Shown one piece after another: positions 58,584-64,000 of a DNA stretch of 64,000 nt. Within the stretch, counting starts at the first letter, position 1; the number at the start of each line of letters is the position of its first letter. The position numbers and the translations under genes were made by a program. The DNA is from Comamonadaceae bacterium. Lineage in GTDB: Bacteria; Pseudomonadota; Gammaproteobacteria; Burkholderiales; Burkholderiaceae_C. The notes under the pieces were generated by a model. The model did not search any database, was not told the DNA's origin, and saw nothing but the letters and a program-made list of their open reading frames with translations. Location of the stretch: contig CANGME010000009.1 in assembly GCA_947455145.1 (NCBI GenBank), positions 1 to 64,000 on the forward strand. The letters run 5' to 3'.

Positions 58584-59322
58584 CCCACATCGTCAGCCCC
58601 ATCAGCAAACCCATCAACACAGGCTGGTGCAGCAGGTAATAGCTCAAACTCCAGCGCCCCAACAGGGCCAGAGGTCGTAAAGCAGGCGCAACCGGGCGTG
58701 CCAACCACTGGGGTCGGGCCTTCAACACCCAAGCCCCAGCCGCAACGCCCCACCACAGCACGCCCAGCCACGGCAGCAGCGGCACATAGTCTTCGGTGAT
58801 GGGTTTGCGGCTAATCAGGCCCAGCCAATTCAAAGTCGGTGTATTCAACGCCTCAGCCCCTGGCCAAGCCGCATGCAGAAAGGGTGCCGCCCACGGCAAG
58901 CACAAGGCCACCGCACCCATAGGCCAAAGCCATACCTCACAGCGCGCCGTGAGCCGCGCCACAATGAGCATGAGGGCCAGGCCGTGCAACACCCCAAAGT
59001 AAATAAAGCTCTGCGGGTAGATGGCGTAGGAGCCCACGGTCACCAGCGCGGCCGCCAACGCCACCTGCCCCCAGCGTCGCAAAAAGCGCGGCCAGCTTTG
59101 CCCCTGCTGCACCGCCACGGCTTGGCTGAGGCCCGCACAAAACAAAAACAAACTCACGATGACACTGCGTTGCCAAGTCCAAAACGGATCGCCATAAAAA
59201 TTAGCCTTGAAGTAGCCAAAGTGGTTCAGATCAAAGCTGAAATGAAATAGCGTCATCCACACAATGGCTGCGCCGCGCAGGGTGTCGAGGGTTTCATACC
59301 GAGGGTTGGGCTTGAAAGTCAT
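58570..59322 (-). CDS. DUF1624 (heparan-alpha-glucosaminide N-acetyltransferase-like) membrane protein
   Basis: A 250-residue protein with about seven membrane helices. The start RYETLDTLRGAAIVWMTLFHFSFDLN (its span, residues 8-33) is the DUF1624 signature, related to the lysosomal HGSNAT and to acyltransferase-3 folds. It probably transfers acyl groups across the inner membrane, but the substrate is not known. It lies inside the gsp cluster between gspE and gspF in opposite orientation; the first 14 bp of its 3' end overlap gspE. Confidence 0.82.
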   Translation of the reverse strand: MTFKPNPRYETLDTLRGAAIVWMTLFHFSFDLNHFGYFKANFYGDPFWTWQRSVIVSLFLFCAGLSQAVAVQQGQSWPRFLRRWGQVALAAALVTVGSYAIYPQSFIYFGVLHGLALMLIVARLTARCEVWLWPMGAVALCLPWAAPFLHAAWPGAEALNTPTLNWLGLISRKPITEDYVPLLPWLGVLWWGVAAGAWVLKARPQWLARPVAPALRPLALLGRWSLSYYLLHQPVLMGLLMGLTMWVNPA

Positions 59323-59374
59323 GCGCTATTTTCACCCTGTTTTAAGCCTGAAACTTCGTGATAAGGTCAACCCT

Positions 59375-60613
59375 ATGCCTGCCTATTCTTTTGAAGCCTT
59401 AGACGCCCAAGGGCAGACCCGCAAAGGGGTGATGGAGGCCGACAGTGTGAAGTCGGCCCGTGGCCTGTTGCGGGCCCAAGCCCTGGTGCCACTGGACGTG
59501 CAAAGCGTCTCATCAACACCGACAGACGCTGGCCCCCAGGGTGGGCGTGGCCTGCACACCACCCTGTTTGCCAAACGCGTGTTCAACACCACGGGTTTGG
59601 CCATTTGGACGCGCCAAATCTCAGGGCTGGTCACGGCGGGTCTGCCGCTGGAGCGCGCGCTTAACTCGCTGAGCGAAGAGGCGGACGATGAGGCGCAGCG
59701 CAACCTGCTGGCCGCGCTGCGCGCCGAGGTCAATGGCGGGTCTAGCTTTGCCAAAGCCTTGGCACAATACCCGCGCGAGTTCTCCGACATTTTCATTGCC
59801 GTCATCGGTGCAGGTGAGCAAAGCGGCCATCTGGGCCTGGTGCTGGAGCGGCTGGCTGACGACCTGGAAGAGCGCCAAACCCTCAAGGCCAAGCTCATCG
59901 GCGCAGCGCTGTACCCGGCCATCGTCTCGCTGGTGGCGGTGGTGATCGTGCTGTTTTTGGTGGGCTATGTCGTTCCACAAGTGGCCAATGTGTTTGCAGG
60001 CACCAAGCAAAGCCTGCCGTGGTTGACCGTGGCCATGATGCGCCTGAGCAGTGGCGTGCGCGAATACGGCTGGCTGCTGGCACTCATCCTGGGTCTGGCC
60101 AGCGCGGGCTTGACGTACATGCTTAAAAACCCTGCGTTTCGGGAAAAATTTGACGCCACTTGGCTCACCTTGCCGCTTGTGGGCAAGCTGGCGCGCGGCT
60201 ACAACGCAGCGCGCTTTGCAAGCACCTTGGCCATGTTGAGTGCGGCTGGTGTGCCCATCCTCAAAGCCTTGCAAGCCGCCGCCGAAACCTTGAGCAACCA
60301 CGCCCTGCGCCGTGATGCACTGGAAGCCCTGGTGCTGGTGCGCGAAGGGGCGCCGCTGGCCTCCGCCCTGGCGCAGAAAAAACGCTTCCCCGGCCTGCTC
60401 CCTATGTTTGCCCGCCTGGGTGAGCAAACCGGTCAATTGCCACAGATGTTGCAACGCGCGGCCCAACAGCTCGGTAACGACGTGCAACGCCGCGCCATGC
60501 AACTGGCCACCCTGCTGGAACCTCTGTTGATCGTCGCCATGGGTTTGGTGGTGATGCTGATTGTGCTGGCCGTGCTGCTGCCCATCATCCAGATGAACCA
60601 ATGGGTGCGTTAG
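59375..60613 (+). CDS. gspF: Type II secretion inner membrane platform protein GspF
   Basis: A 412-residue polytopic protein with three membrane helices (about 180-205, 230-250 and 385-405) and two cytoplasmic GspF domains. Typical patches are TRKGVMEADSVKSARGLLR, WTRQISGLVTAGLPLERAL and LPQMLQRAAQQLGNDVQRR. The ATG at 59375 is chosen; the longer frame overlaps the opposite gene. A 13-bp perfect hairpin overlaps its stop codon. It completes the T2SS platform with GspL, GspM and GspC. Confidence 0.95.
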   Translation: MPAYSFEALDAQGQTRKGVMEADSVKSARGLLRAQALVPLDVQSVSSTPTDAGPQGGRGLHTTLFAKRVFNTTGLAIWTRQISGLVTAGLPLERALNSLSEEADDEAQRNLLAALRAEVNGGSSFAKALAQYPREFSDIFIAVIGAGEQSGHLGLVLERLADDLEERQTLKAKLIGAALYPAIVSLVAVVIVLFLVGYVVPQVANVFAGTKQSLPWLTVAMMRLSSGVREYGWLLALILGLASAGLTYMLKNPAFREKFDATWLTLPLVGKLARGYNAARFASTLAMLSAAGVPILKALQAAAETLSNHALRRDALEALVLVREGAPLASALAQKKRFPGLLPMFARLGEQTGQLPQMLQRAAQQLGNDVQRRAMQLATLLEPLLIVAMGLVVMLIVLAVLLPIIQMNQWVR

Positions 60614-60625
60614 CACCCATTGGTT
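60596..60625 (+). terminator. Hairpin over the gspF stop codon
   Basis: The two 13-bp arms (60596-60608 and 60613-60625, AACCAATGGGTGC with GCACCCATTGGTT) are perfect, with a GTTA loop holding part of the stop TAG. No T-run follows, so strength as a terminator is unclear. Confidence 0.5.
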
Positions 60626-60697
60626 GTTGAATCACTGCGGTGGCTCAAGTTGTGAGCCGCACGCCCGGCCCGCTGGCACGAGCGTTAAACCGTTGAC

Positions 60698-61732
60698 TTA
60701 CTGGTAGGTATAAGTCACGACATACGGCACCGTGAAAGCTACCGGCGCGGTAAGGGTCAAGGTCGCATTGACTACTCCGACCTTACCCGAGAAGGTGCAA
60801 CTATTAATGGCCAGGGTACCACCGGCTTTGGTTACAGCGGCTAACGTAGCGTCTGTGGACATGGCCGCGCAAAATGCTGTTTGAGAGGCAGGCGCTGTAG
60901 CTGGGCTAATCGTTACGGGTGGCGCGGTACTACCCGAAGCAACCACGCTGACCAACAAACTACCAGCCACTGGCGTAGCACTTGTTCCGCTGCTGACTGT
61001 TACGCCCGCATAAGACACCGCGAAGTTATAGCCCGCAGGAACAACAAAGCTGGTGGGGTTAGCCCACACTGCGGCCAGCATCTGCGCATAGCTCGTTCCA
61101 GCTGTGGCCAAAGCAGCCGACATGGCACGTAGGACATCGTCATACAAATTACCCGGTGCTGCCGTGAATGTGGTGGTCAAGGGATTGCCACCATTCAAGG
61201 TGCTGGTCATGCCCAGTGTATTGATAACCCGGGTACGGGCTGCGTCCAGCGTGGCGGCAGTGAGCACAGGGCGACTGGTGGTGCTCAGGCCTGAGAACCA
61301 GGTAGCCGGGGCGCTGCCCAAGGTGTTAGCCATGATCAAGTCGGTCAACGGGGTGATGTTCAAAGTACCAAAGGCCAAAGCCGCCGCATGGTAGAGCTGG
61401 GTGTTGGCCACGCCGGAGATCGTGCCGTTTTTGACCTGGGTTGCGCAGGGCAGAGTTTGATCGGTGATGGTAACCGTCCAGCCGCCAGTGCTGCTTGTGG
61501 TGGAGCTCAGGGTTGCGCCACTCGCGCAAACCACGCTGACTGTGCCACCTACGATGGGCGCGCCAATCGCAGCCACACCACCCAGAGTGGAGGGTGTAAC
61601 GGTGGGAGTGGTGGGCGTGGTTGGCGTTGTGGGTGTTGAAGTTACGGCTGTATTGCTACTGCCCCCACCACAAGCGACCAAAAGCCCTGACACCAAGGCG
61701 ACTACTAGACCAAGTTTCGTACCTGATTTCAT
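60698..61732 (-). CDS. Thr-rich lipoprotein of unknown function
   Basis: A 344-residue lipoprotein. The signal ends in the lipobox LVAC with a CGGGSS start, then a Thr/Pro repeat linker (about residues 30-45). The mature domain starts LGGVAAIGAPIVGGTVSVVC and has a regular beta-rich, Cys-paired pattern (two early Cys, two late). Similar lipoproteins are frequent in Comamonadaceae as I recall, but none has a known role. It is divergent from a di-heme peroxidase-like lipoprotein across about 200 bp. Confidence 0.75.
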   Translation of the reverse strand: MKSGTKLGLVVALVSGLLVACGGGSSNTAVTSTPTTPTTPTTPTVTPSTLGGVAAIGAPIVGGTVSVVCASGATLSSTTSSTGGWTVTITDQTLPCATQVKNGTISGVANTQLYHAAALAFGTLNITPLTDLIMANTLGSAPATWFSGLSTTSRPVLTAATLDAARTRVINTLGMTSTLNGGNPLTTTFTAAPGNLYDDVLRAMSAALATAGTSYAQMLAAVWANPTSFVVPAGYNFAVSYAGVTVSSGTSATPVAGSLLVSVVASGSTAPPVTISPATAPASQTAFCAAMSTDATLAAVTKAGGTLAINSCTFSGKVGVVNATLTLTAPVAFTVPYVVTYTYQ

Positions 61733-61938
61733 GAAATTCCCTTTTTTGATGAAAATTAAAAATAATTAACCCAAAAAAATGTACCCAATTTTTAGTCAAC
61801 TGTCATCATCCAAACGGACTATCCCGCTGGCAGCTCCAAGACATACACAATGCAAAAATTGCAGGCTTCGTGACACTCATCGGGTAAATTGCGGGTTGAT
61901 TTACACACCTGACGACATGAATGAGGTATCTCAACTCC
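61733..61938. other. Divergent AT-rich spacer
   Basis: The first 70 bases are strongly AT-rich and should hold the promoter of the minus-strand lipoprotein gene. I could not fix a -35/-10 pair with confidence. No repeat or RNA gene is visible. Confidence 0.3.
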
Positions 61939-63180
61939 ATGCAAACTCAACACGCGATGTTCTTCAAGCCCTTGCAGCTCACTTCACTCATAGCCATCAT
62001 CACTGTGGCCCTAACCTCATTGACCGCATGCGGCGGCTCTAGCGGAGGTGCTGCCACCAGCACAGCAACGACCAGCACCACCACTGCGACAACCACGACG
62101 ACCACGCCCGCTACAGCGGCCACCGTAGCCAGTGCGTTGACGCTCAACCTCACCTCGCTGTCCAACTACGCCGCCCCCACATTGCCCGCGTACTACGACG
62201 CTGCCGTCACCGCCCTTGACAACACACCCGCAGGCAACGTGGTGAACAACAAAACCGCCACGCTCGGGCGCGTGCTGTTTTACGACAAAAACCTGAGCTT
62301 CAACAACACCGTCTCCTGCGCCTCCTGCCACCAAGCCACGGCGGGCTTTAGCGACCCAGCGCGCTTTAGCACTGGCTTTGCAGGCGGCACTTTCACCACG
62401 GCGCACTCCATGCGGCTGGGCAACATCCGCTACTACCGGCCTGGCAGCATGTTTTGGGACAAGCGCACCGCCAGCGTCGAACTCCAGGTCAGCCAGCCGA
62501 TTCAAAACGCCATCGAGATGGGCTTTGACGCCACGCATGGCGGCATTGCCGCACTGCTGCCCAAGCTACAGGCCATTGGTTACTACCAAGAGCTTTTCAC
62601 CTTCGCCTTTGGCGACGCCAACGTGACCGAGGCACGCATCCAAAACGCCTTGGCCCAGTTTGAGCGCAGCATGGTGTCGGTCAACAGCGCCTGGGACACC
62701 GGCTTTGCCAGCGTCTTTAACCCCGCATTGCCCGACCAAGGCCGCAGCCTGCCTGTGCCCGGCCTAACGGCTCAAGAAGACCGGGGCCGCGCCCTCTTCA
62801 TGGGTGGCCCAGGTGTGGGCGTGGGTTGCGCAGGCTGCCACGTGCCCCCCACCTTCTCGCTGGGGGCCAATTCCCTCAGCAACGGGCTGGACGCCGGTGA
62901 GACCCGCATCTTCAAATCTCCCTCCCTTAAAAGCGTAGCCGTGTCCGGTGCTTTCATGCACGACGGACGTTTCTCCACGCTCGACCAGGTGGTGGAGTTC
63001 TACAACAGTGGCGTACAAGCTGGCCCGGCGCTTGACCCGCGCCTAGTGGCCCCCGGCGGCGCACCGCGTGCTTTGAACTTGACCGTGGCCGACAAAGCGG
63101 CGCTGGTGGCGTTCCTCAAAACCCTGACCGACACCACGCTGGCGACAGATGCCAAGTTTTTGACACCTTTCAAACCTTAG
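61939..63180 (+). CDS. Di-heme cytochrome c peroxidase-like lipoprotein (CcpA/MauG family)
   Basis: A 413-residue c-type cytochrome. A lipobox SLTAC and Thr-rich linker (about residues 35-60) precede two heme domains with CASCH (after NNTVS) and CAGCH, and the family motif AFMHDGRFSTLDQVVEFYN. The two hemes and conserved HDGRF point to a peroxidase or MauG-type oxidase held in a membrane facing the periplasm. The start at 61939 has GAGG 11 nt upstream; ATGs at 61921 and 61957 are possible. No c-type maturation genes are nearby. Confidence 0.85.
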   Translation: MQTQHAMFFKPLQLTSLIAIITVALTSLTACGGSSGGAATSTATTSTTTATTTTTTPATAATVASALTLNLTSLSNYAAPTLPAYYDAAVTALDNTPAGNVVNNKTATLGRVLFYDKNLSFNNTVSCASCHQATAGFSDPARFSTGFAGGTFTTAHSMRLGNIRYYRPGSMFWDKRTASVELQVSQPIQNAIEMGFDATHGGIAALLPKLQAIGYYQELFTFAFGDANVTEARIQNALAQFERSMVSVNSAWDTGFASVFNPALPDQGRSLPVPGLTAQEDRGRALFMGGPGVGVGCAGCHVPPTFSLGANSLSNGLDAGETRIFKSPSLKSVAVSGAFMHDGRFSTLDQVVEFYNSGVQAGPALDPRLVAPGGAPRALNLTVADKAALVAFLKTLTDTTLATDAKFLTPFKP

Positions 63181-63226
63181 GAAAAACATCGCCACACGAC
63201 AGCCATTAGCGCTCCTGCGTAGCACG

Positions 63227-63649
63227 TCAAGCCATCAAGACAAACGGGTTGACTAGGCGCACACCGGCAATCACTTCACCCGTGTTCAGGTCTTCGCTGA
63301 ACAGCACGTTACAGCCTGCGGTTTGGGCGCACGCGATGATGAGCGCATCGTAAAACGCGACGCTTCGGGTTTGGTGCAAGTCGAGCCCGGCGCGAATGAT
63401 GGCCGGTGTGACTTGGACAATTTCAAACTGCTCGTACAGATCAAGCTGCGCCCGAATGTGCGCTGCTGGCAGCTTGAGTTTTTTGATGGCTACATTGCAA
63501 TACTCTTGCAACACTTGGGTTGACAGCACGCCATCACCGGCTTCGTACAGCCTTTTGAGCAGGGCCAACGCGGCTTGCTGTTTGTCAGGAACATCGCTGG
63601 CCTCGGCATAGACGAGCACGTTGGTATTGATAAAGCTGCGGTCGGCCAT
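63227..63649 (-). CDS. PIN domain protein, VapC-like toxin with an altered active site
   Basis: A 140-residue PIN-domain protein. VapC toxins cut RNA with a metal site made of three or four acidic residues. Here the first is Asn: FINTNVLVYA (residue 8, codon AAT) where the family has FIDTNVLVYA. The others are kept: Glu in LQEYCN, Asp in FYDALI and Asp in SEDLNTG. The start at 63649 is used; the frame runs open into the antitoxin gene upstream. It lies 4 nt behind the antitoxin gene. Confidence 0.85.
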   Translation of the reverse strand: MADRSFINTNVLVYAEASDVPDKQQAALALLKRLYEAGDGVLSTQVLQEYCNVAIKKLKLPAAHIRAQLDLYEQFEIVQVTPAIIRAGLDLHQTRSVAFYDALIIACAQTAGCNVLFSEDLNTGEVIAGVRLVNPFVLMA

Positions 63650-63653
63650 CACG

Positions 63654-63878
63654 TCACCGCTCGTTGGCTTCGTCGCGGTTGAATTTCCAGCCGCCGAGTT
63701 GCGCAGGGGACTGCAAGCAACGCGCCTCAAACTGGGCCCATTGTTGGCCCCGGCGCGAGCTGCCCGCCAGTTGCTCCAAATAATCACGCACCGCCTGATT
63801 CAGGCTTTTGCCCATTTTTTGGGCTGCCTCACGGGCACGCTGAGCGACTTGTTCGTCAACAGAGAGGGTGATGTTCAT
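63654..63878 (-). CDS. Ribbon-helix-helix antitoxin-like protein (DUF6364-type)
   Basis: A 74-residue protein with an N-terminal MNITLSVDEQVAQRAREAAQKMGKSLNQAV pattern (its span, residues 1-30), a ribbon-helix-helix DNA-binding fold as in DUF6364/VapB antitoxins. The C-terminal tail is polar and probably wraps the toxin. The ATG at 63878 has GGAG upstream. It precedes the PIN gene by 4 nt, and a palindrome over its promoter fits autoregulation. Confidence 0.82.
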   Translation of the reverse strand: MNITLSVDEQVAQRAREAAQKMGKSLNQAVRDYLEQLAGSSRRGQQWAQFEARCLQSPAQLGGWKFNRDEANER

Positions 63879-63902
63879 TGCGGGCTCCAACTAGCAAAGT
63901 TT

Positions 63903-63937
63903 GCACATATTATGTGCGCACTTATCCATTGCGTCAA
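63903..63937 (-). promoter_or_regulatory. Toxin-antitoxin promoter with operator
   Basis: On the minus strand TTGACG (63937-63932) is 17 bp from CATAAT (63914-63909), a near-consensus promoter. The perfect 15-bp palindrome GCACATA-T-TATGTGC (63903-63917) covers the -10, so a bound antitoxin would block RNA polymerase. A TGTGCT-CATC-AGCACA hairpin lies at 63977-63992, near the window end. Confidence 0.75.
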
Positions 63938-64000
63938 ATGAACTTTGTCACCTTTTTCCCCCTAGACCCCAGTGGATGTGCTCATCAGCACACCCCGGGC

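Noticed and set aside
61464..61769. Val/Pro-rich frame on the plus strand opposite the lipoprotein gene
   Set aside because: It is the complement of the Thr/Pro repeat and signal region of the lipoprotein.

Overview
The window looks like chromosomal core DNA of a betaproteobacterium, most likely Burkholderiales, family Comamonadaceae (a Rhodoferax/Polaromonas-like organism; this is inference from gene content and order, there is no rRNA to test it). Supporting signs are high GC with very tight gene packing, a classic trimeric porin plus OmpW, a lysine/alanine-rich histone H1-like protein beside nrdAB, the order ffh / ypjD / PP0621 / pilS / pilR / ampD, and accB-accC-prmA followed by a DUF3426 zinc-ribbon protein.

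Layout. 1-2.2 kb: groES-groEL with a strong terminator. 2.2-4.5 kb: an orphan substrate-binding lipoprotein divergent from a Tat-exported amidohydrolase. 4.5-11.7 kb: transaldolase, OmpW, porin, coq7, an OsmC protein, ilvA and an enoyl-CoA hydratase, with two copies of a palindromic repeat between genes. 11.7-13.6 kb: tRNA-Met(CAT), a small secreted protein and miaB. 13.6-17.8 kb: a GGDEF/EAL membrane protein behind ffh. 17.9-22.7 kb: ypjD, a small membrane protein, pilS/pilR and ampD. 22.7-28 kb: nrdA and nrdB behind tandem NrdR-like boxes, then the histone-like gene. 28-33.9 kb: a minus-strand run from a hypothetical gene and tlpA through accB-accC-prmA-DUF3426-pfkB. 34-36.6 kb: mpl convergent with aroG; aroG has an attenuator-type leader. 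36.7-43 kb: Entner-Doudoroff cluster zwf-pgl-edd-eda-pgi. 43-45.5 kb: tonB-exbB-exbD-exbD. 45.5-49.5 kb: tldD, a beta-hydroxyacid dehydrogenase, rodA and gspC. 49.6-60.6 kb: type II secretion genes gspGHIJKLMNDE and F, with an inverted DUF1624 membrane gene between E and F. 60.7-64 kb: a lipoprotein, a di-heme peroxidase-like lipoprotein and a PIN/ribbon-helix-helix toxin-antitoxin pair.

How the parts fit: zwf-pgl-edd-eda-pgi forms one complete Entner-Doudoroff route, with transaldolase encoded elsewhere in the window. aroG, which consumes erythrose-4-phosphate and PEP, lies directly behind pgi but has its own Phe/Tyr-rich leader peptide and mutually exclusive RNA hairpins. The gsp genes give every core T2SS part except the prepilin peptidase. 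I found no phage, plasmid, insertion sequence or CRISPR array.

The observations most worth following are the aroG attenuator, the Asp-to-Asn change in the PIN toxin active site with an operator covering the -10, the shortened Cys motif of GspE, and the tandem NrdR boxes. I do not see convincing evidence of an entirely new multi-gene system.
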